From the NCBI RefSeq assembly GCF_004327285.1, contig NZ_QJUI01000016.1:1-64000 (forward strand): a stretch of 64,000 nt of DNA, in the 5' to 3' direction. The notes under the pieces were generated by a model. The model was given only the letters and a program-made list of their open reading frames with translations, did not search any database and was not told the origin of the DNA. The stretch comes from Phytopseudomonas daroniae (GTDB lineage: Bacteria; Pseudomonadota; Gammaproteobacteria; Pseudomonadales; Pseudomonadaceae). The position numbers and the translations under genes were made by a program. Shown here one piece after another: positions 26,424 to 35,368 of the stretch (position 1 is the first letter of the stretch; the number at the start of each line of letters is the position of its first letter).

Positions 26424-27545
26424 ATGACGATGGTGATCGAACAGATGAAGGTAGGAGGCACCGGTCTGACGGTGATGGTGAAGGACACCATCGATATCGC
26501 CGGCTACCCGACCCGCGCCTCCAGTCGGGCGCTGCAGGATGCCGAGCCAGCTCGACAGCACGCCATGGTGGTCGATGCGCTGCTGGCCGGCGACTGCCAG
26601 ATCATCGGCAAGACCGTTCTGCACGAGCTGGCCTACGGCACCACGGGTATTAACCATTACGCAGGCACTGCCGAGAACTCGCGTTATCCCGGACGCATTC
26701 CCGGCGGCTCCTCCAGTGGCTCGGCGGCGGCTGTGGCCGCCGGACTCTGTGATTTTTCCCTGGGCACCGATACCGGCGGCTCCGTGCGTATTCCGGCCTG
26801 CTGCTGTGGCGTGTTCGGCTTCAAGCCTACGTTCGGCCGCATCGATCGCCGTGGCGTAATGCCCGCGCAGACCAGCCTGGACTGCGTCGGCCCGTTCGCA
26901 GGCAGCCTGTCCATGCTGATCGAGGCGATGCGGATCATCGATCCCACGCTCGAGCCTCTGCCCGATGTCGCTGACATCAGCATCGGCATGGTCTCGGTCG
27001 AGGCATCGGCCGAGGTGCAGCGCGCTATCGACGCGGTGCTCGACGCCAGCGGCCTGGCTCTCGGCAAAGTGCACCTGAATAGCATGCAGGCCGCCTATGA
27101 CGCCGGCATGGTGGTGATCAACCGCGAGACCTGGAATGCCTGCGGGCATCTGCTCGATACCGGCCTGGTCGCTGCGGATGTCGCCGGCCGCCTGCGGGCC
27201 GCCGGGCAGACCAGCGATGCGGCGCTGGCCGCCGCCGAACAGGTGCGCGCCAACTTTACCGCCGAGGTGGATGCAGCGCTCAAGCGCTTCCCGGTTCTGG
27301 CCTTGCCGACCATGCCCGACTACCCGCTGCGTCTCGAAGAGGCGGCGGACACCCGCGCGGTGCTGGGCATGACGGCCTTCGTGCGGCCGTTCAATCTTTC
27401 CGGCCACCCGGCGCTGAGCATTCCCTTCGCAGGGGAATCCGCTCTGCCGGTCGGCCTGCAACTGATCGCCGCCAAGGGCGCCGACGAACTGCTTCTGGCA
27501 GTCGCCGGCGAACTGTTGCGGCGTCTCGATTCCAACCTTCTCTGA
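26424..27545 (+). CDS. iacH: IacH, amidase-signature enzyme of indole-3-acetate degradation
   Basis: 373 residues of the amidase-signature family. The catalytic Lys is in VMVKDTIDIAGYPT; the Gly/Ser-rich signature is GGSSSGSAAAVAAG, followed by TDTGGSVRIPA with the cis-Ser and nucleophile Ser. The start at 26424 has a GAAGG site 9-13 nt upstream. In known iac clusters IacH is the hydrolase, thought to act on a lactam or amide intermediate after the indole ring has been oxidised. It is the first gene of a nine-gene plus-strand series and is 14 bp from iacA. Gene order (H, A, B, I, C, D, E, F, G) is the main support for the name. Confidence 0.9.
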   Translation: MTMVIEQMKVGGTGLTVMVKDTIDIAGYPTRASSRALQDAEPARQHAMVVDALLAGDCQIIGKTVLHELAYGTTGINHYAGTAENSRYPGRIPGGSSSGSAAAVAAGLCDFSLGTDTGGSVRIPACCCGVFGFKPTFGRIDRRGVMPAQTSLDCVGPFAGSLSMLIEAMRIIDPTLEPLPDVADISIGMVSVEASAEVQRAIDAVLDASGLALGKVHLNSMQAAYDAGMVVINRETWNACGHLLDTGLVAADVAGRLRAAGQTSDAALAAAEQVRANFTAEVDAALKRFPVLALPTMPDYPLRLEEAADTRAVLGMTAFVRPFNLSGHPALSIPFAGESALPVGLQLIAAKGADELLLAVAGELLRRLDSNLL

Positions 27546-27559
27546 TCGTGGAGCCTGTC

Positions 27560-28732
27560 ATGACTTCGCTCAACCTGGCCGGCAACGGGTCGCCTGCCGC
27601 CATCACCGACAACCAGGCCTTTGCCGACCTGCTCGTCGCCATCAAGCAGCGTGCGCGCAGCGGCGAGTTCGACCGCCTCGGCCATATCGCCGAGGACGTG
27701 ATCGATGCCTTCAAGTCCCTGGGCGTATACCGCGCCCTGGTGCCCCGGCGTTTCGGCGGCGACGAGCGCTCGCCGGGCGAGTTCTGCGCCATGGTCGAGG
27801 AGATCTCCAAGGCCGATGGTTCCGCCGGCTGGGTCGCCAGTTTCGGCATGAGCCCGGTGTACCTGGCCTCGCTGCCGCTGGACACCATCAGGCAGGTCTA
27901 TGCCAATGGCCCCGACGTGGTCTTCGCCGGCGGCATCTTCCCGCCGCAGCCGGCCGAATCAGTGCCCGGTGGCTTCAAGGTCAATGGTCGCTGGAAGTAT
28001 TCCAGCGGCTGCATGGGTGCCTCGCTGGTGGGGGTCGGCATTGCGCCGAAGAACGGCGACAAACTGGATCTGCCACGCCTGGCCGTTATGCCGCAGAGCA
28101 AGGCGCGTATCGAACAGACCTGGGACACCGTCGGCCTGCTCGGCACCGGTAGCCATGATCTGGTGGTCGAGGATGTGGTGGTACCCGAGGAGTGGACTTT
28201 CGTGCGCGGTGGTGCAGCCAATCTCGACGAACCGTTCTTCCGTTACCCGTCGCTGTCCTTCGCCACTCAGGTGCTTTCCGTGGTCGGTCTCGGTGTGGCC
28301 CGTGCTGCCCTGGACGAACTGCGCGACATGGCGGCCGGGCGCATCTCGGTAACCGGCGCGCCGGCGGTAGCCGAACGGCCACTGGCTCAGGTCGAGATCG
28401 CCAAGGCCGAGGCGGCGCTGCGGGCAGCCCGGGCATTCTTCTTCGATTCCATCGACGACGCCTGGCAGTCGGTGCTGGCCGGCAACCCGGTGTCCGCCGA
28501 ACAGACCAACCTGCTGCGCCTGTCCTCGACGCACGCCACCCGCGTTGCCGCCGATGTGGCACGTACCGCGCAGATGCTCTCGGGCATGACCGGCATCTAC
28601 AACAGCAGTCCGCTGGCGCGCTGCGTGAACGACGCCCAGGTGGTGACTCAGCACGCCTTCATGGGCGACGTCACCTACCAGAATGCCGGCGCCATCTTCT
28701 TCGGCAAGCAGCCCTTGCCGGGCTACCTCTGA
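27560..28732 (+). CDS. iacA: IacA, acyl-CoA-dehydrogenase-like flavin monooxygenase
   Basis: 390 residues with the acyl-CoA dehydrogenase fold, nearest to the flavin-dependent two-component monooxygenases of the HsaA type: VPRRFGGDERSPGEFCAMVEEISKADGSAGW in the N-terminal region, WKYSSGC in the middle, and a C-terminal helical domain. In characterised systems IacA performs the first oxygenation of indole-3-acetate, using reduced flavin from the reductase IacG. The start at 27560 is preceded by GTGGAG. The gene lies between iacH and iacB with short gaps. Confidence 0.9.
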   Translation: MTSLNLAGNGSPAAITDNQAFADLLVAIKQRARSGEFDRLGHIAEDVIDAFKSLGVYRALVPRRFGGDERSPGEFCAMVEEISKADGSAGWVASFGMSPVYLASLPLDTIRQVYANGPDVVFAGGIFPPQPAESVPGGFKVNGRWKYSSGCMGASLVGVGIAPKNGDKLDLPRLAVMPQSKARIEQTWDTVGLLGTGSHDLVVEDVVVPEEWTFVRGGAANLDEPFFRYPSLSFATQVLSVVGLGVARAALDELRDMAAGRISVTGAPAVAERPLAQVEIAKAEAALRAARAFFFDSIDDAWQSVLAGNPVSAEQTNLLRLSSTHATRVAADVARTAQMLSGMTGIYNSSPLARCVNDAQVVTQHAFMGDVTYQNAGAIFFGKQPLPGYL

Positions 28733-28751
28733 CCCGTTTCCGGAGCCAATC

Positions 28752-29114
28752 ATGAGCGAGAAAAAACCACTGCGCGTGCTGTTCTGCATGGGCATCAACC
28801 AGAACTTCTTCGACGCGCCGCGCGAGGAGCAACTGGAAGTCTGGGGCGCGTTCAGCGCCATGTGGAACGGCATCCACGATCTGCCAGGCGTGAAGGTGTT
28901 CGGCAACATGGACGACGACCAGAGCATGGTCGGACCAAGCACGGGCTATCCCTGGACCACCTACCTGCTGGCCGACGTTCCGGATATCGAGACCGTGCAC
29001 GCCGCCTGCAACCTGTTCCGCACCACGCCGGTGGGTGAAGGCACCTACAAGCTGTGGCGCTACGCCAAGGTCGAGGCCCGTACCGGCCGCGAACTGATCA
29101 TCCAGCGCGCGTGA
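28752..29114 (+). CDS. iacB: IacB, small conserved protein of the iac cluster
   Basis: 120 residues without a recognised catalytic motif; it begins MSEKKPLRVLFCMGIN and has a compact alpha/beta composition. Its position after iacA and before iacI, and its size, match iacB of described clusters. IacB has been implicated in processing an oxindole-acetate intermediate, but I cannot assign a reaction from the sequence. The ATG at 28752 follows a CGGAG ribosome site. Confidence 0.82.
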   Translation: MSEKKPLRVLFCMGINQNFFDAPREEQLEVWGAFSAMWNGIHDLPGVKVFGNMDDDQSMVGPSTGYPWTTYLLADVPDIETVHAACNLFRTTPVGEGTYKLWRYAKVEARTGRELIIQRA

Positions 29115-29119
29115 TCATC

Positions 29120-29665
29120 ATGTCGAACGAAGCCCGAATCGCCAATCTCGAAGCACGCCTCAAGCGCTTCGAGGCCGAGCACGCCATACGCGCCTGCATG
29201 AACCGTTACGTGGTGCTGTGCGATGCCCTCGATGCCAGCACGCCGCTGGACGAACTGGCCGGCCTGTTCACCACCGATGCGGTCTGGGAAGGCAAGGGCG
29301 CCAAGTACGCCAACAGCTTCGGCGGCTACCGCGGTCGCGAAGCGATCGGTGCGATGTTCGCCACCTACATGAAGACCCCGGCGCACTTCGCTCTCAACGT
29401 GCACTTCCTCACCAGCGAGCTGATCGAGCTCGACGCAGGCGGCGCATTGGGCAGTTGGGTGATGTTGCAGACCTCGACCTTCGCCAGCGGCGCCTCGCAC
29501 CTCAATGCGGCGCGGCTGACCGTGCGTTTCGCCGAGGAGGACGGGCAGTGGCGCATGGCGCATTTCCAGACCGAGAACCTGTTCAGCCGTCCGGTGGATA
29601 CCTGGAACAGCGAAGCGGCCTTACCCGTTCCAGACCGGCCCGCAGCTGAAAAGCCCGCGCAATGA
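29120..29665 (+). CDS. iacI: IacI, SnoaL-like protein of the iac cluster
   Basis: 181 residues with the SnoaL/NTF2-like cone fold: an N-terminal helix (ARIANLEARLKRFEAEHAIRACMNRY), LAGLFTTDAVWEG, GREAIGAMF, FLTSELIELD and WRMAHFQTENLF. Members are small isomerases, dehydratases, cyclases or dehydrogenase-like dioxygenase partners. Position between iacB and iacC matches iacI. The start at 29120 lies 5 bp after the iacB stop; a GTG at 29111 overlapping iacB is an alternative. Confidence 0.85.
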   Translation: MSNEARIANLEARLKRFEAEHAIRACMNRYVVLCDALDASTPLDELAGLFTTDAVWEGKGAKYANSFGGYRGREAIGAMFATYMKTPAHFALNVHFLTSELIELDAGGALGSWVMLQTSTFASGASHLNAARLTVRFAEEDGQWRMAHFQTENLFSRPVDTWNSEAALPVPDRPAAEKPAQ

Positions 29666-29711
29666 CCCAAGACTTTTGAAGTCGGCCAGACAAGCCGACG
29701 AGGAGCCAACC

Positions 29712-31001
29712 GTGAATAACCTGATCGAAGCCCGTTCCCTCGATAACGACAGTCTCGAATGCGATCCCGCCGAACTGGTGCAGGCCGACCGCGTACATAC
29801 CTCGCTGTATACCGACGCCAAGCTGTTCGACGCGGAGATGGAAAAGATCTTCTACAGCACCTGGGTATGGGTCGCCCACGAGAGCGAAATCCCCGACGCC
29901 GGCAGCTACAAGAGCACCTACATCGGCAAGCAGCCGGTGATCGCCGTACGCGATCGCAAGAAGCAAGTGCACGTGCTGCTCAACCGTTGCCGCCATCGTG
30001 GCGCCACCGTCTGCGAGCACAAGAAGGGCAAGACCAACAGTTTCGTCTGCCCCTATCACGGCTGGGGCTATGCGCTGGACGGTTCGCTGCGTGGCATTCC
30101 GCACCCGGACAGCTACGGCGATTGCCTGGACAAGAGCGAATTGCCGCTGGTCAGCCTGCGTACGGAAAGCTACGCGGGGATGATCTTCGCCACCTTCAAG
30201 GACGACATCGAACCGCTGGTGGACTTCCTCGGCCCGGCGAAGAAGTGGATGGATCTGTTCATGAAACAGGGCGCTGGCTACGGCATCAAGGTGCCCGGCG
30301 AGCACCGTTTCCGCTTCCCCGGCAACTGGAAGATCCAGCTGGAAAACACCACCGACGCCTATCACTTCCCGCTGGTGCACAAGTCGTTCCTGCACTCGGT
30401 GGATCAGCAGACCATGGACATGCTCGACTTCGTCGACGGCTCCGGCTACGTCGAAGACCTCGGCAACGGCCATAGCGTAATGGTCATGATCCCCGACCTG
30501 ATCGACCTCGAAGCCAACCTCGACCTGCCGATTCCGGCGCGCTTCGAAACCCTGGCCCAGGAACTGCGCGATGAAGGTATCGAGGAACAGCAGGTGCGGC
30601 GCATCGTCCGCGCGGTCGGTGGTTCGGGCTTCAACCTCAATCTGTTCCCCAATGTTGCCTGCTCCATGGCGTTCTTCCGCGTGTTGCAACCGATCTCGGT
30701 CAACGAGACGGAAATCCACCACGCGGTGATCACCATGGACGGTGGCCCGGCCGTGGCCAACCGCTACCGCCTGCGCCTGCACGAACACTTCCAGGGCCCG
30801 ATGGGCTTCGGCACGCCGGACGATTCCGAGGCCTGGGAGCGCGTGCAGAAGGGCGCCAGTGCCGGCGAAGACCTGTGGATCATGCTCAACCGCGGCCTGC
30901 CCGGCGAGAAGCCGAGCGAGGACGGGCTGGTCAGCGACGTGTCCGCCGAGACCGGTATGCGCGCTGCCTACCAGCAGTGGAAAAAGATGATGTCGGCCTG
31001 A
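29712..31001 (+). CDS. iacC: IacC, Rieske ring-hydroxylating dioxygenase large subunit
   Basis: 429 residues. The Rieske site is RCRHRGA with CPYHGW about 20 residues later; the mononuclear iron ligands are in DAYHFPLVH. The GTG start at 29712 has a strong GAGGAG site about 8 nt upstream, so it is preferred over the in-frame TTG at 29676. With IacD and reductase IacF it forms a three-component dioxygenase. In the accepted scheme this step yields catechol, probably from anthranilate. Electrons come from NADH through IacF. Confidence 0.92.
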   Translation: MNNLIEARSLDNDSLECDPAELVQADRVHTSLYTDAKLFDAEMEKIFYSTWVWVAHESEIPDAGSYKSTYIGKQPVIAVRDRKKQVHVLLNRCRHRGATVCEHKKGKTNSFVCPYHGWGYALDGSLRGIPHPDSYGDCLDKSELPLVSLRTESYAGMIFATFKDDIEPLVDFLGPAKKWMDLFMKQGAGYGIKVPGEHRFRFPGNWKIQLENTTDAYHFPLVHKSFLHSVDQQTMDMLDFVDGSGYVEDLGNGHSVMVMIPDLIDLEANLDLPIPARFETLAQELRDEGIEEQQVRRIVRAVGGSGFNLNLFPNVACSMAFFRVLQPISVNETEIHHAVITMDGGPAVANRYRLRLHEHFQGPMGFGTPDDSEAWERVQKGASAGEDLWIMLNRGLPGEKPSEDGLVSDVSAETGMRAAYQQWKKMMSA

Positions 31002-31027
31002 CCGACCGGATCGACGGAGAACGCGAA

Positions 31028-31504
31028 ATGAATCTGCAACTGCTTCAAGAAGTCACCGCCTTCATCTGGCAGGAAGGCGACATGCTCGATCACAACGAAT
31101 ACGACGCCTGGCTGGCGCTGTGGGCCGAGAAGGGTACCTACATCATCCCTATCGACCCCACGGAAGAAGATTTCGAGAACAGCCTCAACTACGCCTACGA
31201 CGACGCCCACATGCGCCAGTTGCGTGTGCAGCGATTGATCGGGGGCGAGTCGATATCCACCAGCCCGCAGCCGCGCACGGTGCGTGCCGCATCCAACTTT
31301 CGCATCCTCGGCGAAGAAGGTGACCGGGTGCAGGTTCGTTGCTCGCAGCACCTGCGCGACTTCCGCAAGGACGTGCTCAAGCACTACAGCGCCGATCTCA
31401 CCTATGACCTGGTGCGCAGCGGTGACAGCTTCACGATCCAGCGCAAGCTGATCCGCCTGATCAATTCCGACGATACCCTCGCGGGCATCGGCTACATCCT
31501 CTGA
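31028..31504 (+). CDS. iacD: IacD, Rieske dioxygenase small subunit
   Basis: 158 residues of the ring-hydroxylating dioxygenase beta-subunit family (cone fold): LLQEVTAFIWQEGDMLDHNEYDAWLALW at the N-terminus, SPQPRTVRAASNFRI in the middle, and FTIQRKLIRLIN near the end. It lies 26 bp after iacC. It has a structural role and may influence substrate range; it holds no metal itself. A GACGGAG-like ribosome site precedes the ATG. Confidence 0.9.
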   Translation: MNLQLLQEVTAFIWQEGDMLDHNEYDAWLALWAEKGTYIIPIDPTEEDFENSLNYAYDDAHMRQLRVQRLIGGESISTSPQPRTVRAASNFRILGEEGDRVQVRCSQHLRDFRKDVLKHYSADLTYDLVRSGDSFTIQRKLIRLINSDDTLAGIGYIL

Positions 31505-31514
31505 GGGCCCGGCC

Positions 31515-32255
31515 ATGAAGCAGATCGCACTGGTCACCGGCGCCGCTCAGGGGCTGGGTTACGCCATCGCCGGCCGGCTGTTCGCCGCCGGCTATGCGGT
31601 GGTCATCACCGACCTCTCACTGGCGCGTGCCCAGGCCGCTGCCGAGGCGCTGGATGCCAGTGGCGAGCGGGTGCTGGCGCTCAAGCTCGACGTCGCCAGC
31701 AAGGCCGATTTCGAGGCGGCGCTGGCCGCCACCCTGACGCGCTTCGGCGCCTTGCAGGTGCTGGTCAACAACGCGGCGATGACCATGACCACACCGGTCA
31801 TGCAGATCAGCCCGGAAGAGTTCGACCGCGTCATGAGCCTCAACACCCGCAGCATCTTCGTCGGCTGCCAGGTATTCGGCACGCACATGGCGGCGGCCGG
31901 CTACGGGCGCATCGTCAACATGGCCTCGCTGGCCGGCCAGAACGGCGGTACCGCTACCGGCGCGCACTACGCCGCGTCGAAGGGCGCCATCGTCACCCTG
32001 ACCAAGATCTTCGCCAAGGAGCTGGCCGCCAATGGCGTGACGGTCAACGCCATCGCGCCAGGGCCGATCGACTCGCCCATGGTGCATGCGGTGGTACCGC
32101 CGCAGCGTATGGCGGGAATGCTCGCCAACATTCCGGTGGGGCGCCTGGGCGATGCGGATTTTCTCGGCGACCTGATCGTGCAACTGGCGCGGCCGGAAGC
32201 CTATTTCACCACCGGGGCGACCTGGGACGTGAACGGCGGCCTGTTCATGCGCTAG
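31515..32255 (+). CDS. iacE: IacE, short-chain dehydrogenase/reductase
   Basis: 246 residues: the coenzyme motif TGAAQGLG near residue 8, NNAA, the catalytic Ser in MASLAGQNGG, and the Tyr-Lys pair in HYAASKGA, with the late IAPGPIDSPM loop. In iac pathways the SDR is assigned to an early step, acting on the oxygenated indole-acetate formed by IacA on the way to dioxindole-3-acetate. It lies 10 bp after iacD. Confidence 0.92.
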   Translation: MKQIALVTGAAQGLGYAIAGRLFAAGYAVVITDLSLARAQAAAEALDASGERVLALKLDVASKADFEAALAATLTRFGALQVLVNNAAMTMTTPVMQISPEEFDRVMSLNTRSIFVGCQVFGTHMAAAGYGRIVNMASLAGQNGGTATGAHYAASKGAIVTLTKIFAKELAANGVTVNAIAPGPIDSPMVHAVVPPQRMAGMLANIPVGRLGDADFLGDLIVQLARPEAYFTTGATWDVNGGLFMR

Positions 32256-32332
32256 CAGCGCTTTACACATGATGCGACGGCCGAATCAACGGCCGCGTTC
32301 TGACCTTGACGTGCAATACGGGTGAGCCCGAG

Positions 32333-33292
32333 ATGAATGAACAACTCTTGAAGGTGCAGGTGCACAAGCGCCAGTTGCAGGGTGACGGTGTCGTCGTCCT
32401 CGACCTGATTCCGGTTGGTGGTGCCAGGCTGCCGGTCTTCGAGGCCGGCGCCCATGTGGATATCCATATCGCCCCTGGCCTGGTGCGCCAGTACTCGCTG
32501 TGCAGCGACCCGGCGGACAACGCCGTGTACCGCCTTGGCGTGCTCAGGGATCCCGCCTCGCGCGGCGGCTCGACGAGCGTGCACGACACCCTGCTGGAAG
32601 GCGCCGAAGTGCAGATCAGCGCGCCGCGCAACCTGTTTCCGCTGGCCAGCGAGGCGCGTCGCTCGATCCTGATCGGTGGCGGCATCGGCATCACCCCGAT
32701 GATCGCCATGGCCTATGCGCTGCATGCCAGGGGCGAGGATTTCGAGCTGCACTACTGCGGCCGCTCGCGCAGCCGCAGTGCTTTTCTCGACGAGTTGCGC
32801 AGCGCCGATTTCGCCGAGCGCGTGCACACCCATTTCGACGATGAAGCGCCCGAGCAGAAACTCGACATGGACAGCGTGCTCGGCCAGGCCGAGGCCGGCG
32901 TGCACCTCTACACCTGCGGCCCGTCCGGGTTCATGGACTGGGTGATCGGCGAGGCGCTGAAGCACGGTTATGCCGATGACCATATCCACCGCGAGTATTT
33001 CCAGGTGGACGTGGACAGCAGCGGCGAGAGTTTCGAAGTGGTCGCCGCGCGCAGCGGCAAGACGGTGCAGGTCGGCGAAGGGCAGAGCATCCTCGAGGCG
33101 CTGGCAGGCGTCGGCATCAAGATCGAGATTTCCTGCGAGCAGGGCATCTGCGGCACCTGCCTGTGCGACGTGCTCGAAGGCGAGCCGGATCATCGCGACG
33201 TGTACCTCACCGACGACGAGAAAGCGGCCAACGACCAGATCCTGGTCTGCTGCTCTCGCGCCAAATCGAAAAAGCTGGTTCTGGATATCTGA
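32333..33292 (+). CDS. iacF: IacF, NADH:ferredoxin-type reductase with C-terminal 2Fe-2S domain
   Basis: 319 residues in the phthalate-dioxygenase-reductase order. There is a flavin-binding domain with RQYSLCSDP, an NAD-binding domain starting LIGGGIGITPMIAMA and containing YTCGPSGFMDWV, then a plant-type ferredoxin domain with C-x4-C-x2-C in CEQGICGTCLCD and the last Cys in VCCSRA. It supplies electrons to IacCD. The start at 32333 is an ATG inside the 77-bp gap after iacE. Confidence 0.92.
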   Translation: MNEQLLKVQVHKRQLQGDGVVVLDLIPVGGARLPVFEAGAHVDIHIAPGLVRQYSLCSDPADNAVYRLGVLRDPASRGGSTSVHDTLLEGAEVQISAPRNLFPLASEARRSILIGGGIGITPMIAMAYALHARGEDFELHYCGRSRSRSAFLDELRSADFAERVHTHFDDEAPEQKLDMDSVLGQAEAGVHLYTCGPSGFMDWVIGEALKHGYADDHIHREYFQVDVDSSGESFEVVAARSGKTVQVGEGQSILEALAGVGIKIEISCEQGICGTCLCDVLEGEPDHRDVYLTDDEKAANDQILVCCSRAKSKKLVLDI

Positions 33293-33304
33293 GGAGGCAG
33301 AACA

Positions 33305-33805
33305 ATGGTCGATGTAAGCGGCTTCCGCAACGCCATGGCCCGACTCGGTGGCGCCGTGTCGGTGATCACCACCGACGGCCCGGCAGGACGTTTCGGCTTC
33401 ACCGCCTCGGCGGTGTGCAGTGTCACCGACTCGCCGCCCACCCTGCTGGTGTGCATGAATCGTTCGTCATTTTCCAATGCCCACTTCAAGGCCAACAGGG
33501 TGCTGTGCGTGAATGTACTGGCTGGTACTCACCAGGATGTATCCGGTACGTTCGCGAATAGAAACCTGAGTATGCAAGAGCGCTTCTCCACCACGCCCTG
33601 GAGTACCCTGGAAAGTGGTTCTCCGGTCATGGACGAGGCCCTGGTCAACTTCGATTGCCGTATTGACCAGGTTCACGAAGTGGGTTCGCACAGTATCTTC
33701 TATTGCGAAGTATTGACGATCAAACAGGGTGCCAGCGAAGAGGGGCTGGTGTACTTCAATCGCGCCTATCACAGGCTCTGCGAGGCCTCCAAGGCCGCCT
33801 GCTGA
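33305..33805 (+). CDS. iacG: IacG, flavin reductase
   Basis: 166 residues of the flavin reductase (FMN-binding split barrel) family: FRNAMARLGGAVSVITTDGPAGRFGFTASAVCSVTDSPPTLLVCMNRSS is the family-typical N-terminal half, and the C-terminal YFNRAYHRLC is typical of HpaC-like proteins. It would give reduced flavin to IacA. It is the last enzyme gene of the cluster, 12 bp after iacF with a GAGGAGG ribosome site. It is followed by an AT-rich 193-bp gap before the porin. Confidence 0.92.
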   Translation: MVDVSGFRNAMARLGGAVSVITTDGPAGRFGFTASAVCSVTDSPPTLLVCMNRSSFSNAHFKANRVLCVNVLAGTHQDVSGTFANRNLSMQERFSTTPWSTLESGSPVMDEALVNFDCRIDQVHEVGSHSIFYCEVLTIKQGASEEGLVYFNRAYHRLCEASKAAC

Positions 33806-33998
33806 CGAATCAAGCGGTTCGATAAGAATAATTAAATGGCCCATCTTCCGCAGTGGAAGAGACGGCCAGGTTTCGACTTTTGTTTATTAAAAGTGGTTGA
33901 TAACAACAACGACCCAGATTGACTGCCAATGTTCGATGTTTGCGCCATTAATCTGCTCCCACTGCACTTCGGTGCATTAAAACAAAGGAAACATCCCT

Positions 33999-35246
33999 AT
34001 GTTCCGCGATAAGTCGATTGTCCGCGTGTTGCAAGTTCCCTGCGTGCTCGGATTGTTCTCGCCCTGGTTGGCCCAGGCCGATCTGGTGGAAGACAGTCAC
34101 CTGAAACTGGACATGCGCAACTTCTACCTGCACCGCAATTTCACCCATGACGATGCGCCGGTTTCCTCGGTGCACAGCTGGTCGCAGGGCTTCGATCTGC
34201 AATTCACCTCGGGTTATACCGACACGCCGCTGGCCTTCGGTGTGGATGCCAACGCGCAGTACGCCGTGCGTCTGGACGGCTCGGGCAATGACGGATCGCT
34301 ACCCTACAGCGTGGCCGAGCAGAAACTGGCGGATGACTATGGCCGTGCTGGCGCCACCTTCAAGATGCGCTACTCGAAGACCGAACTGAAGGTCGGCGAC
34401 CACCGTCCGCAATTGCCGATCGCCTACAACGACGCCAGCCGCCAGCTGGATACCATCTACCAGGGCGCGGTGGTCGAATCCAAGGAGCTGGAGGGCCTGA
34501 CCCTCACCGGCGGACGCTTCTGGTCCGCGGTCACCCGCGAGTCGAGCGACCACGAGAAGCTCTACAAGTGGGGCTCGACCGATGACCTGGACAGCGATGG
34601 CCTGGATTTCGGTGGCGCCACCTACGACGTCACCAAGAACCTGCAGGCCAGCTACTTCTACGGCGTGCTGCACGATATCTACCAACAGCACTACTTCGGC
34701 CTGGCGCACATGGCCGACCTGGGCGCTGGCTACAAGCTTAAGACCGACCTGCGCTACTTCAACAACAACGAGGATGGCGACGCCCTCGCCGGTGAAGTGG
34801 ACAACCGTTCCTACGGCGCGCTGTTCACCCTGCTCAAGGGCAACCACATGTTCGGCGCCAGCTACCAGCGCATGCTCGGCGACAGCGTGTTCCCGACCAT
34901 GAACGGCTACATCCCCAACCCGTACCTGGTGAACTGGTCGTCCCTGGCCTTCGTGCGTCCGGGCGAGCGTTCCTGGTCGGTGCGTTACGGCTACGACTTC
35001 GCCGGCTGGGGCGTACCGGGCCTGAAGCTGTATACCCGCTACACCAAGGGCACCCACTGGGATCGCGGCGCCGGCCTGTCCGACAACGAGGAAAGCGAAC
35101 GCAACATCTACCTCACCTACGTGCTGCAGGACGGCCCGCTCAAGGGGCTCGGCTTCGACCTGCGCAACATCAACACCAAGCAGAAGTACGGCAGCGACTA
35201 CGACGAGTACCGCTTCGCCACCACCTACACCTGGAACTTCTGGTAA
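33999..35246 (+). CDS. OprD-family outer-membrane porin
   Basis: 415 residues with a signal peptide ending AQA (about residue 26) and then DLVEDSHLKLDMRNFYLHRNF, the standard start of OprD/OpdK porins. A long series of amphipathic strands ends in FATTYTWNFW with a terminal aromatic residue. Such porins let small aromatic and carboxylic acids through the outer membrane. It begins 193 bp after iacG on the same strand and precedes an MHS symporter, so IAA or a related acid is a plausible cargo. It may have its own promoter in the AT-rich gap. Confidence 0.92.
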   Translation: MFRDKSIVRVLQVPCVLGLFSPWLAQADLVEDSHLKLDMRNFYLHRNFTHDDAPVSSVHSWSQGFDLQFTSGYTDTPLAFGVDANAQYAVRLDGSGNDGSLPYSVAEQKLADDYGRAGATFKMRYSKTELKVGDHRPQLPIAYNDASRQLDTIYQGAVVESKELEGLTLTGGRFWSAVTRESSDHEKLYKWGSTDDLDSDGLDFGGATYDVTKNLQASYFYGVLHDIYQQHYFGLAHMADLGAGYKLKTDLRYFNNNEDGDALAGEVDNRSYGALFTLLKGNHMFGASYQRMLGDSVFPTMNGYIPNPYLVNWSSLAFVRPGERSWSVRYGYDFAGWGVPGLKLYTRYTKGTHWDRGAGLSDNEESERNIYLTYVLQDGPLKGLGFDLRNINTKQKYGSDYDEYRFATTYTWNFW

Positions 35247-35254
35247 GCCCGGCC

Positions 35255-35275
35255 AAGGGCGCCTAGGGCGTCCTT
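35255..35275 (+). terminator. Possible hairpin after the porin gene
   Basis: A 9-bp stem (aagggcgcc at 35255-35263, ggcgtcctt at 35267-35275, one G-U pair) with a 3-nt loop lies 9 bp past the porin stop. It has only a short T-run, so it may be a weak terminator or an mRNA-stabilising hairpin. Confidence 0.45.
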
Positions 35276-35368
35276 TCCGCCTGCCGGCCGCGCGGTTCGC
35301 CGCCGGCCATTGGATTGTCCCTCGCGTGAGCGGCCGGCCAGGCCGCCCACCGCGTTCAGGAGCGCAGC

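Noticed and set aside
25868..26653. Short open frames inside the AT-rich control region and across the iacH start
   Set aside because: No ribosome sites, no conserved composition, and the last one runs out of frame into iacH.
29583..30788. 401-codon minus-strand frame opposite iacC
   Set aside because: The Rieske and iron-ligand motifs are on the plus strand; the opposite frame has no recognisable feature.
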